64,000 bases of DNA from Pelodera strongyloides (Eukaryota > Nematoda > Chromadorea > Rhabditida > Rhabditidae), in NCBI GenBank assembly GCA_036852015.1, contig JAANDG010000238.1, positions 129,001-193,000 on the forward strand. Reading direction: 5' to 3'. The position numbers were made by a program, and so were the translations under genes. Below are positions 45,948 through 57,755 of the stretch, piece after piece. The notes below the pieces were generated by a model. That model was given only the letters and a program-made list of their open reading frames with translations, did not search any database and was not told where the DNA came from. Position 1 is the stretch's first letter. Every line of letters begins with the position of its first letter.

Positions 45948-46166
45948 CTACAATATCCTGTCTACAGGTCTCCACTCATCCGAGCTACAACTACTACTCT
46001 GACTCTGCGGTTCCTCTCTCCCTCTCCGTGGGCGTCGTATCCGTCCACTGGGCGTCAACCTATGACGCCTCCTTTTGGGCGTCGTTTCCGGAAGTTCTGG
46101 CATTGTTTGCAGTTTCAACGGCCACAACGCATCAAAATCCGGAGAAAAGTATTCAACACTCTCAAT
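45948..46166 (-). other. Probable 3'-terminal coding exon, basic/Ser-rich tail
   Basis: After TGCTTTAG the frame reads IESVEYFSPDFDALWPLKLQ, PELPETTPKRRRHRLTPSGR, IRRPRRGREEPQ, SSSCSSDEW and stops after VDRIL: 72 residues, strongly protein-like, with a basic stretch. It lies 0.6 kb past the last placed REV1 exon on the same strand, but the phase of that exon (1) does not fit this one (0), so a linking exon is missing or it belongs to another small gene. Confidence 0.5.
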
Positions 46167-46797
46167 CTAAAGCAATACTTGTTAAAACAAGTTGTTGAGT
46201 ACTCAGCAACAGGGCAACAATGCTGATACAGAGGTAAGGTAAATTCGTAAATTCTTCAATCCTTCTAGTGAGCAAAATCCCAAAGATACCAAATACAAAC
46301 ACGTCTGTCAATCCTCAATCCTGTCTTCACTCAAAACTCAAAAATGAGCGAAATATAGAAATTCGCCGTTTTTCACGCCATAATCAGGCAATTCGTCATG
46401 TTGTGTAAATACGCGTAAACAATAAACAAACCCAAATCACCAACCTTCCACAACTTTCCACAAAACATCGGGGCGCCCATATGTTCAATTAAATATTGAT
46501 CAGCCAAGTCACATATATACCGTCCGCCCTCGTTCCACAAGCATGGTACTTCATCAGATTGAGCAACACTTAAACATAGTTTTTCAGTGAACTAATAGAA
46601 AGAGTACTAGAGTTCACATAATGAATTGAATCATCCACATGCGTACAACTCGGTGTACTAGGAAAAAATAGTTGTTGTTTGGAAAGTTGCGGGTAGAGCT
46701 CAGGACGAGGCTCAACGTTCAAGGCTCAGGGCTCAGGGCTCAAAGGCTCAGGCTCATTGTCAGTTCAGTAGGGAGGGTTCAATGGGATCGGACTCAC

Positions 46798-49700
46798 TCC
46801 ACACCATCGCGTTATACTTTTCACAAAGGATCATACTGTCGGTTGTCGGTAGGTTAAAGGCCAGCATGGCAAACTCAGCACAACCAAAAATACATACCTC
46901 GCAAACCTCATCATAAACTTTTTCAACCGCGGCAGTTCCCCGTGTCGTATAAGTGCATTCACGTAATCACAAATACAACGAACATCGGCTTCACATGGTT
47001 CTAAACGAGTGATCGGATTATAACACGTTTACACATCATGATCCAGTTTTGAATAATTTCAGTACAGTGTAAAAGTGTAAAAAGCTTTCTATATTAGATA
47101 CTGTTCAGTCAGAGAACGCGACAAGTTCCGCCCACATGAAAACCTGGTAAACATACAAAACCAACTGGCCCATTGATGACTGTCAGTAACACTTGACATT
47201 TAATAACCCTCTGAAACATCTTCTTTAGCACCTACCCATTAGACAAATTTCCATTAAATTCATCCGTAGCGCAGATAAAGAAGCGGCAAAGAATCGAGGA
47301 TGTGTTTCTGACGGATGTCGCGGAAGCGGTTGAGGAACGTATTCTTCCTGCAAGGAAATTCTGTCACAGTAACCGGTAACAGTCAACATCAGCACAAGAT
47401 TGTGAGAGAGCACGGAGATCTATGAGACGCAGAGAACCCCTAGCAATTGAAACATTGATTTTTTACTTTCGGAGGTTTGAACAAAAGAAGGTTAGAACAA
47501 CTATACAGTACCTTTCGCTGTTCCCTTATCTTTCTCGCTTCTTCCAGCTTCTCAATTTGTGTTTCTGTTGGTGCGGGCATGTCCACTAAATTAAATGAGT
47601 GACATATAACTGTTTGAAAAAACAATCAGACGAACAAGTTATATTATAACCATTTCTACTACTAATAACCAAAACTTCAGTTGCTTGATGATGTTCTTGC
47701 TCCCCACAAAAAGTAGGTCATTTCAAAACAGACCAATCAGTCCTACAAAACATCATAAAAATTCAACGTAACAAAACCACTTGGATATTGATCCTGAAGT
47801 GCCTGTGACAGGATATCCAACTGTTGTTCTCGACGTAATCTTTCATGCTCCAGCTGCTCCTGTCTGAAAAGGGATAATAAGCAAAGTTACAGTATAATAA
47901 ATAAAGATACAGTAAGTACACACAACTTCCGTTCGATATCACAACATGCAGACTGCTAGTTCCTAGAATTGCTAAGAGCGATTCAAACCCACATTTTTGG
48001 AATTGGATCATCGGCCCACTCTGAACCTGACCCGCATGGTGCACCGCAGACTTTCCCGCATGGGCGGGTTTACAGGTCCGCACTATGCGGGAAAGTCTGC
48101 GGTGCACCGTGCGGATATGCAGGGGGAAAAAATTCGAAAAATAATTTAATGCTTGTTTATTTATTGTGTAATTTAGTATATTATATATTATGTGCCATTA
48201 GAACACTTCACATAACATATGTTCTATAAATAAAGCCTCATAAGACAAGCACATGGGTGGAATTGAACCCTGACCACTCATCTGTAGTCAGCGCCTTCAA
48301 CCACTCAGCCATAACCGCACATGTGGCAAAAGGATGGAAAGGCGGAGACGTCTCTCGGCTGGCAGTCATTTGGACTATGTCTAAGCGTTTTAGGGAGGCA
48401 ACTTTTTTGCGTGGCGGGTTTGTCTGCAGGAAACCATACGGGTATGTCTGCGGGAAAGTCTGCGGGTTGTCTGCGGGAAAGTCTCGCGGGTATGTCAAAG
48501 TCCCGCATGGTTGGTCGAACAAAAGTGTCGCAATAATTTCAGCGAGTTTCCATGATGGCAGAGTTTGCGGGAAAGTTGCACGCCACACATGCGGGAAAGT
48601 ATGCCACGCCCAAAACGTGCGGGAAAGTCGCGCCGCACTATGCGCCCCAGAACGTAGCACGGCCCACTGGGTTAATGCATTTAAGCAATTACCAAAAACG
48701 AGCAAGTGACAGCGTAACACAGTAAGAACCCAAATACTTACCAAAAAAGAGCAAATGACAGCGTTACACAGTAAGAACCCAAATACTTACCAAAAAAGAG
48801 CAAATGACAGCGTTACACAGTAAGAACCCAAATACTTACCAAAAAAGAGCAAATGACAGCGTTACACAGTGAGAAGTAAGAACGCAGGATTCGAAAAAGG
48901 ATATCATAATTCGTCGCTTCAATTAATCACCTTTCCTTCTCCTTCTTCTCCGCCTTCTTCAACTTGGTCGACTTGAACATATCTTCAAGAACATGTTTCT
49001 GAATTCCCTCTGGTCGCCGAAGAATTCCAGTCAGTGATTCCAGACGAGTCAGGTGGACACTGATCTTAAAGAACAAACTACAAACTACAGTCAATTTACT
49101 TTTTTATTCATCCAACAGCTTGCAGTCTCATCGACTCTTTCAACATGAACAAAATATCTCGGTACGCAACATCAATGAACGAGTACATACAAAACTGCGA
49201 GCACAATAATGCATGTATGTCTGCTTGTCTGTCTGTCAATAAAACACAGTGTTTTAGGAATAAACTCCAAATAGATACTCACCCCTCTCAGATCCGTGAC
49301 AACCGGGTTAACAGCCAACAACAACTTGACTGCTTGCTCAGTGATTACAGACGCACGTTGTGTCAACGGTTTCAACAGTGCCGACCTAGAAAATGGGTTA
49401 ATATCAACGACAACGTCTTTGTTACGCAACTATGCGATCGAGCGATTATCTATTCTCAATTCAGAGCGTACATAAACTGTTGTGAAGTGGGGGGAAAGAA
49501 GTTACCTCACTTTGTACAATCGTACAATGTTTCAATGAACCTATCAACGGCGGTATTCTGATTACGCGTTCCGATGTCGTTCACCAAGGTCAATTCACCA
49601 CTACTCTGATATTGACTTTTTCTCTTATAAGTCTACAAGTCTACAAGTGATAGTGTGAACCTATGGGAGTTAGTGAAACAGGAGAATTAGTCGGTCTATT

Positions 49701-52700
49701 AGTCAAATTGTCTAATACACAGGATACAGCACAGCTCATATGATGTGTACTATAAGGATATGGTAATACCGAATATACATACTTCGTCACTGGATCACAC
49801 TTGCCACATCCAAGGTACTTTTTCGGCTTCTAGTGGAGCATCCGGGCAACGAATCTAAAGGTCTGCCATAGTTAGATTCGTGACTGATTTAAAACTTCTT
49901 CCACAACACAGCGAATCGAGCTCCCTGCACTGACTGCACACGGTGCATGAAAATCGTATCCGTAAACGTAAAAGCTTCGAGCGTGCAGACTGTGGACAAC
50001 TCAAATATCGAAACAATCAAAATGTTAATGGTAGTGGTAACTTTCAGCACCAAACCTGAGAACCATGCAATTCTCGCAACTTTTAGTTGAGCACTAGACA
50101 CAAAGTACAAACACCCACCAACAACTTGAGCGATAGATTTCCAGCTTTCACGCGAGCCGAGGTCAACTTCCTTTCCAATTCAGCACCAATTGCACCAAGG
50201 AATGTGATCACCTCGTCCATCTGCACATAATGTGTACTTTTATAGTCGCGATAAACACACCAATTTTAGGTTTACTTCCGATCAGGTACATATATCACAT
50301 CACGTGAACATACGATACATTACATAGCTGACTGGATTTTGGATATATCACAGCCTAAAACGCCACCGAACCCATTAGCAATTAGCTGGGCAATTTGATG
50401 GCAGCGGTATATTTTCCTCCACAAGGAACTACCTGGACCTGCTACCGTACGTACTACCTTGTCAGGAAACCGGAGGACCAGAATCAAACACTCTAACGAC
50501 TAACGACTACCGTACATCAAAAACATCCAACCTCTGTAAATCGAATTCCGTAGTTGATATCACAGGAGACACTTTTTCTCAGTGGATTTTCACTCAATCC
50601 CTCCACGTCATCCTCACCACGACACATGCGATAGAGCTAAAGTAATGAATCATAACAAAAGGTTAATAGATGGTCAAATAAAGGATTTCAAGTGTGAAGA
50701 GACTTTCTTCAATCAAACAAAAAAAGGTAGTCTACGGTTAGCTCAGAACCTGCAGATAATGTTTATTAAAACCAAGAAACTATACAATTTAGAGAGATAT
50801 TAAACTACCGAACGAAATGAAGAGGTAACACTGCTCAAACGCCGTGAAGTAACGAATATTAATCACGCATGAAACATTCACCTGTTGCCCGATTCCCGGT
50901 CCCAATATCTTGCCCAAATATTGCCTCGTCGCCAAATGGATGTGACTACACAGTTCTACCGGAGCTAAAAGAAAAGTTATGTAAAAATTAGACTGCACCT
51001 ATATGGCATTACTGGTTGGAGATTTAAAACTATACAGTGAAAATTCCGGTATTTCCACATCACATCCTATCCTATTACGAAACAAACGACAATGTTGATA
51101 AATAGATAGTTACAAACAAACTCACAAAAATTCCGCTCAAGTTTCGCCAAAATTGAAGATCCGACGCCCGGAAGATTTTCAATCTGAACTGGATACTCTA
51201 GAAATCTCACAAAAACCAACAGTAAGAATAAGGCTGCATGCTGCATACATTAAAGCGAAATACCGGCCGGTTTTTGAAACGCATCGAGTACTCCCTGCTT
51301 TCATATGCTTCATATGCAAATGAACATAAATTTGAATAAAAAACAGACCCCAGTAGACCCCTTTTAGAATAACTGCATAAAAATGCTGATATTTGATATG
51401 CGTTTCAAAAACCGGCCGGTATTTCGCTTTAACAATTGAAGTAAGTTAAAACACAACATATATTAAACTTCACAGCGCACAGCGGCAATTTATGAAAACG
51501 AACATCATACGGAATGCGACAAGGTTTCTTTAAACCAAAAACAATCAATAAAGAGCACACACCTTTTCCTTGGCAATAAACTCGGGAACCCGGAGACTGG
51601 GCACAAAGAAAACACCGTTCGGTTTCGCGTGACGAGTGGCCAAACGAGCGATTAGCTGATTGGGACCTTAATATGAGGACTGTCATACTAGCAAACCAAT
51701 AGCAAACAATGCAAACTCACAATCAAACCAACCAAGATTACACAAGCAAGCACTAACCGTAAACTCTCCAACCCAACCTATAAAAGCATGACAAAACCAT
51801 AAAACGTCCAGCACGAGCACACGCTTATCAAAACCACATGTGTCATACCATACAGCCCAACGGCTTTACGCACATTAGAGAAAACTTAGTGAAAACAAAG
51901 ATCCAATCACTCACCAATCCCCACACTCGCTGGACATCCGGTCAGCTCTTTAATCTTCTTTCTCATATGCTCAGCCACTCCGATGGCGTTTCCGTGACCA
52001 AGTTCGCGGAGAATCGGCGCTACTTGCACGTACATTTCGTCACAACTCACGGCGCGGATTTCAAGCGTGTACCTAGGAAATTTGGTGTTAAATGAAGAAC
52101 GGGCCCACCTCTACGCTCATATTCTCCGTAAATAAATAAAAATGCAGAGCAAGAGAACGACGAACTAACAACCAATGGAGAACTCGACATTTACATGTGA
52201 CATGAAACATCGCCTTTCACTATGACAGAAAAGGTAAATATGCTTCGCCCCTATACGTGTGCAAGTTATCGCTATGCCAGCGTGTTCTATTCTATAGTGA
52301 AGTGAAATCCCTACGATACATTTTCTTCTTCTATAAGAGTTGACATCATACATACGTACAGTGAAATCAATAACACTCTAACAACACCAACAAAACTCAC
52401 TGCGTAATAATATCGTAGATCGCCTTGGAGACGGTTCGATATTCCTCAAACTCGTACGGAACACAGACGAGTTCAGGGCAAAGGGCTTGCGCATCTCTAA
52501 GCATTCATGTAAAACAATGTTATCAAGTAAAATTTTTATACCGCAAAACGCCAGATTACCGACGGCAGGTATAATTCACGAGCTTCTTGCAACAACAAGA
52601 TTAGCACTGACATAAGTAATACACTTGTTTCGGTACGGTTTAAATGAACGAGTGAGTAACGAACACACCACCGCCGTCGGATGATCGATCCGCTGTGTTA

Positions 52701-55700
52701 ACTGCTAACGCTACACGATACAGCACAACACAACCACAACACCGAATGTTTCGAACACTAGTAAGCGGCAGCGAAAAAGAATCAACAACGTACAATAAAA
52801 AAGACGAAAAAGAACACGACTACCTCATCAACATCCCATTCTTCAGACCTGCGGCACGCGCTTTATAACTGCACGACGCGATTTCTGCAAAACCTCCGCG
52901 TTCTTGATTGCCACCCTAAAGTAGGAAGCTTGTCAAAAACTCACAAATGATGGTTTTATCATGAAAGGAACACCACTGTAAAGCAAAGGTCGAACTGCTA
53001 CACAGTTACACATCGTTGAGCAAAGGTTAACGTTAGGCAATAGCACTAATTAGAACGCTTTCTCAAGTCGTAGGCTATCAGCTTAATCGCATGTACGGAG
53101 TTCCAACTTCTAACATACAATGTGAATAATAAACACAAATAAGCATACTCTGCTGTGCGTCACAGCAATCGGCTTGTCCACAAGTTCCGGTCGATGTCTC
53201 ACTGCTACAGAAACGAAGAAACAATCCAAATCCACGTGGAAGATAATGTGTCCGGGAGGAGGCCTGAATTGTTTAATTGCTTACTCAAGTTTTCCAAGGA
53301 ACAATTATACAAAAGTTACTGAACAGCTCAGGCCGTACCTTTCCCCAATATCCTCCACCTCGGTTTTCAACTCCTCTTTGTAAGGAAACTCCTTCCTGCC
53401 ATCAATTCTCAGATTGTGAACATAATCTCTCATTTCATGTGCCATTGTTGAAATCAGATGAAGACGTGAACTAAAGCAAACCAAATTAAACTAAAGTCAA
53501 CCAAATTACTAATATACTATTTCAAGATGTTGGGGCTTACCATTTTGGATAATACCCGAGCAATATATAAAAATTATGAAGGTATAGGCAAGCAAAACTC
53601 AAACGGACACAATATCGCTCACTTTGCATAATATTCGGCCAAGAAATTGGGATCACGAGCGTCTAAACGCCTTGTTGACGGTCGTGGTGGTAGAACCACA
53701 TCCTGCAAAGGAAAGAAATCAAAAATCCAAATTCCCAATAGCCTAGTATAAAGCTTGGTCCCTTAATGTCAGTATGCTGCATTGTGAAGCGTGGTATCTT
53801 AGGGTCACCCTTTGATATGTGTTAATTGTACATCTTCAATAAACTATTATTATAAACCTGTACAATAAAATACAACTGAACATCCGATAGAAAACGCTCC
53901 CATGCATAATTTTTGGTGTAAAGGAATCACGACACGTCCACCGACGTAAACTGAACTACTTAAAACGCGAATCGAGTCATTCGAGATTTAGAGACCAATA
54001 AAAGCTAGCAAAAGTTGATCCCATATCCCATCCAATCAATACAACAACCGAACAACCAAAACTCCTCAAAACATACTTCACTGTTCCTGCTCAAACCATC
54101 GTACTCGTTGACTTCTTCGCCGTGTTCTGGCAGGTATCTCTCTCGGCGAATTCGCGCTAGCTGCAAACCTTTTCATGACGTATTTTCACGCTGTTCTCTC
54201 CTTTAATATTATAGCTCGACGTAAGGTGCAGTGAAACTAGAGACATATGAAACAGATAATGCACAATGTTGTCAAAATAAACCCAAGAACCAAGGGCGTC
54301 TCGGATTCTGTACTCTAGCGGAAGGTCTCAAGCGGAATATCCCTTACTCAATAAACGATTCAACAAATTACCACACCTCAATACTCCTCGGTGTTCCAAA
54401 CAGAATATAAGGGGTGTCATCGAGCAGCTCTCCAGCCTTGATACTGGAAAATTAACGATAGAAAACATTCATATTCATGGACTACTGTAAGCCGAGTGTC
54501 AAGTGTCAAGCAACAAAGTTAATAAAACGTAGGACTTGAAAATGAATAGCTTATTGTTAGCGCAGGCAGTTGCACTGCACTCCGCCGGACTCCACCCAGC
54601 TTACCTACACTGACGATAAGAACGTCAGTCAGTGAAATGTATATTGGAAGATAGGAAAACTTCATTCAAAGACAAACTCAACAAAATTTAAGGCTAAAGA
54701 AACGCCTAAAACATACCAGTCAACTATCCACTCCGGTCGAATATAGCTCTCGTTTGCACGCAACTTTTTCTTCTGAAATTAGATACGTATGTTCACATTC
54801 ACATATTTGAAATGTATGAGTCTGCTGTTCAGAAAGTACCAGTACCATTGTACCATCAATATCAATAAATTGAAGGAAAATTTCGGTTTGAGAATTGGGA
54901 ATCCTCAATGTTTCAGCGTCTCCACAAATTACTCATCAACGCTAAAGCATCACTATACTTTTCCACTCCATTCCATGTAACTTAGGGCGCGTTCTGAGGC
55001 CGGTTCCAATAAAATTTACCGCTAGGGTAGGTTAGAGGCGTCTCCTCTTTAGCGTGCTCTCTCGGCTTTCTCTCGCAGCCTGCTAGGATGTTGTTCTGCG
55101 AATTAGCACCGGAAAAAAACCAAAAAGAATTCTCTTGGAATTATTTTTGGATTTCTTGCTCTGCGAATTCGTAGTATTTCTGGTGCGAATTCGCAGTGCA
55201 AAATCCTAGGCGAGAGAGCAGGCACTGCGGAGAGGGTGAAGAGGGTGAAAAGTTTTTTTTGCGTTTTTCGGTGCGAATTCGCAGATCACATGAGAGTCTG
55301 CGAATTTCGCACCGGGTATTTTGCCGGTGCGAATTTGGAAAGTTTGCTGTGCGAATTCGCACAGCCCACTTTTCCGGTGCGAATTCGCAATCCATTAACA
55401 GAGTGTCAAAATCAGAGAAAGCGAGAGAGCATGCTGAACAGGAGACGCCTGTAACCTACCCCAGCGGTAAATTTTATTGGAACTGGCCTCAGGATGCGTT
55501 TTCCGAAAGGTTCTCATGCAAACTCATCGTTCGGGATGAACGTTTTGGAAACGTTATAATGCTTGGAGAAGGCAGAAAATACAGTATGATTTAGCATGGA
55601 AAGTACAAATTAGCATGGTTGCATCTGCATGAGAACCTTTCGGAAAACGCATCCCGAACCGAACGCGCCTTAACAACGAAGAAGAAAGGAAATAAAGAAA

Positions 55701-57755
55701 AACCTTAGCTTCGGCCAACTGTGTGGCCACCGTAAACGTCGTCCTCCCATATGCATAGTACAAGTGATAATGACCACCGTTCTCCTGTATCAAATAGCGG
55801 AGTTCGAGAGCGGGTGGATCTGGAAACGCCATTATTAGCATTATTTATTAAATGCTTCCCCACATCTATACTTTTGCAGACCCCGACCCTACCCTAACAT
55901 GCATTGTATTCCACCTTCAGAGGCCGTATTCACCAACATGCAGGGAGCCGTCCCCGGCCTCCCCAAGGAGCTAAAGAGTGCGAGAGCAGGAGATTCAGAG
56001 CGCGCGTGAGCACAAGGAGGTCTTCCTATGTATTGGTGAATACTGCCTCTGATCTAGTGAAGTCAGACAAACCCACTCGTATATCCATTGACGAAAATCG
56101 AAATTCCATTGAATATGTCTGACTTCTTCTCGAGATTCGATCCATAATTTATCTGATAGTCCAACTTTCTCTTTTTCAGGTTCATGTAGTCGCCCTGAAA
56201 TTTACACACATATACTTTGGTTCCATCTCAGGCCCAAGTCATATATTTAGATACATAAATGAGCACCGTACTTCCTTTCATGACTTCTCACACAAGCACC
56301 GACGCATTATCATTATCTCATGTATCTCCTGTTAAAGCGAAATACAGGTCGGTTTTTGAAACGCATCGTGTTGAATTCTTACGTATTTATGCTAATTTGC
56401 TCGAATTTAGCTCGCTTTTTTATTCTAATTTATGCTCGCTTGCATAAGCTGCATTAGAATGTTGATATACTCGATGCGTTTCAAAAACCGACCGGTATTT
56501 CGCTTTAAAGGGAAACCGGTGATATTCGCGTTCACGATACTATTAAATAAAGAAGCATAACAAGAATAATACATAAACTGAAGCTATAATATACCGAGTT
56601 AAACATTGCACTTACAAAAGTCTTGATTGGGTTTTTCGGATCGTTGAAGTCGATTCCTCCGGCCGTTCGAATTTGTTCTATTGTTAAACTACGACGTTTC
56701 GGACACGGTGGCTGCAGACTGTCATTGCTATCTTCGTTGACAACAGTAACAGAGCTTGTGGCTGAAAGCTTAGCTTAGGTTAAAGTTGATGACTGACATG
56801 ACAATATGCCACAATTCAGAGTAGAAATCTCGCCCGTGAAAGGAGATCGTCTGTTCAGGCTCTTTTTCGAAATAGTTGGATTTCATAGAGTAGTATCAAA
56901 CTTGGTTAGTGAAACATTCAAACTTGGTTAGTGCGGAGCGGATTTTACGCGCCGCTTTGTATCCAATCCAGGTGCAATTTTCGCCAGCACGAAGAAAGAC
57001 GCATAAAAATCGAAGGAAACGAACCAATCTCCATAGCTGCCTCGGATTCTCTTCTGATGTCAGTCATCCGAGAGCAAGAAGGTAGGTCAAACACGTCCAA
57101 ATCCATATTCTCCATTGCAGCGTCATCATCAGTATCGTCATCAAACAGATCCTTCTATAATACCAAATACAGGCATCCAGACATTGCAAATGAAGCCCGC
57201 GCCAGAAAATAGTGGTAAGTGTGAGCTTAGAAAACGCTACATTTAATCAATCGTCAGCTTGGCTGGTAGCTAGTTGCTTCCACAAATATGTAAAAATGAT
57301 TTAAAAGGCTGGAATGGACTCTAAGTCAAAGACTTGTGTCCGATGCACATGATTTCGCTTCGAAATATGCATACGAATTAGTTAGAAAGTTAGAACTCAC
57401 GTCACTACAGTATCCGGTTATGGATTCCGTGCGACAGGGGAGCACACTGTTAACATTCGATGGACCAGCAATTTTATCGTCCACCACAATTTTCTCGAAC
57501 CGATTCTAAAACAAAGGAACCGTGGGGTTTACTTGAAGAAAATGAAAGTTAAAGTGTGTAAACGCTGGGAATGATAGTTTCAGAGCATTTATTTCTGTTT
57601 CTGAAGAAAAATACCAGATCATCGAGTTTAAAACAATTCAGTCCAAATGAACATACCTGTGCTGAAACAGAGGGTCTCGCCAACGAATGAGAATCAAGTG
57701 CATCTTCTTCGGAAACCTCGAACGTGTCGTCAAATAAATCAACAGAGTCGTTCAT
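46798..57755 (-). CDS. REV1: DNA repair protein REV1 (Y-family deoxycytidyl transferase)
   Basis: Translesion polymerase and scaffold for other Y-family polymerases. I place 28 exons, about 920 residues: 57755-57657, 57505-57401, 57154-57025, 56761-56616, 56194-56077, 55819-55704, 54772-54717, 54443-54377, 54160-54077, 53702-53623, 53470-53339, 53263-53149, 52915-52824, 52496-52401, 52072-51915, 51666-51563, 51183-51126, 50964-50882, 50636-50532, 50220-50119, 49854-49783, 49385-49283, 49064-48931, 47863-47778, 47585-47512, 47347-47236, 47000-46898, 46835-46798. BRCT domain at about 190-285 (GISIFVNGYTNPPALELRYL, YIRPEWIVDC). Catalytic core at about 380-740: HVDLDCFFVSV and AVSCDEMYVQV give the metal-binding acidic residues; AEIASCSYKARAAGLKNGM, ASVGIGPNQLIARLATRHAK, ENLPGVG and RKSVSCDINYGIRF follow. 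The C-terminal polymerase-binding domain is VRCICDYVNALIRHGELPRL. The exon at 49854-49783 holds one extra A in a five-A run (49819-49823) that breaks the frame between PLEAE and KYLGCGKCD. The extreme C-terminus is not resolved. Confidence 0.93.
48000..48665 (-). mobile_element. SINE-like element with tRNA-type head, copy B, in a REV1 intron
   Basis: Minus-strand head GCGGTTATGGCTGAGTGGTT, GAAGGCGCTGACTACAGATG, GGTTCAATTCCACCC has canonical A-box (TGGCTGAGTGG) and B-box (GGTTCAATTCC) words of a Ser/Leu-type tRNA. The body (TGCTTGTCTTATGAGGC ... TTTTTCGAATTTTTTCCCCC) matches copy A. Seven TTTCCCGC/GCGGGAAA octamers flank the head at 48052, 48087, 48450, 48473, 48567, 48591 and 48619. Confidence 0.7.
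48689..48875. repeat. 49-bp tandem repeat, nearly four copies
   Basis: The unit begins TTACCAAAAAAGAGCAAATG and continues ACAGCGTTACACAGTAAGAA, then CCCAAATAC; copies start at 48690, 48739, 48788 and 48837. The first copy is diverged, the others almost identical. It lies in a REV1 intron, and each unit contains a donor-like GGTAAGTA on the sense (minus) strand. Confidence 0.9.
51252..51433. repeat. MITE, AGCGAAATACCGG family, in a REV1 intron
   Basis: TTAAAGCGAAATACCGGCCGG to CCGGCCGGTATTTCGCTTTAA, both ends intact and flanked by TTAA, about 180 bp. Confidence 0.92.
54987..55672. mobile_element. Nested pair of inverted-repeat elements in a REV1 intron
   Basis: The outer element starts GGGCGCGTTC and ends GAACCGAACGCGCC, with TGCGTTTTCCGAAAGGTTCT / GAACCTTTCGGAAAACGCAT as inner arms. 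Its left arm is cut by a second element (about 54998-55493) whose ends are TGAGGCCGGTTCCAATAAAA and TTTTATTGGAACTGGCCTCA. The inner element carries seven or so copies of TGCGAATTCGCA-like palindromes. The order of insertion is readable directly. Confidence 0.85.
55920..56051. repeat. Inverted-repeat element GAGGCCGTATTCACCAACA, copy 2
   Basis: GAGGCCGTATTCACCAACAT to TATTGGTGAATACTGCCTC, about 130 bp, same as the copy before array unit 4. Ends only 26 bases from a REV1 exon. Confidence 0.9.
56334..56508. repeat. MITE, AGCGAAATACAGG family, in a REV1 intron
   Basis: TTAAAGCGAAATACAGGTCGG to AACCGACCGGTATTTCGCTTTAA. Confidence 0.92.

Noticed and set aside
48250..48320. Functional tRNA-Ser or tRNA-Leu gene
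   Set aside because: A-box and B-box words are present but the acceptor stem and anticodon arm do not pair and the sequence recurs at 22.9 kb inside a longer repeat, so it reads as a SINE head.
48238..48744. Overlapping 168- and 150-codon frames on both strands
   Set aside because: They coincide with the SINE-like element and its GCGGGAAAGT repeats. GC-rich repeat DNA lacks stops; no domain or splice signal.
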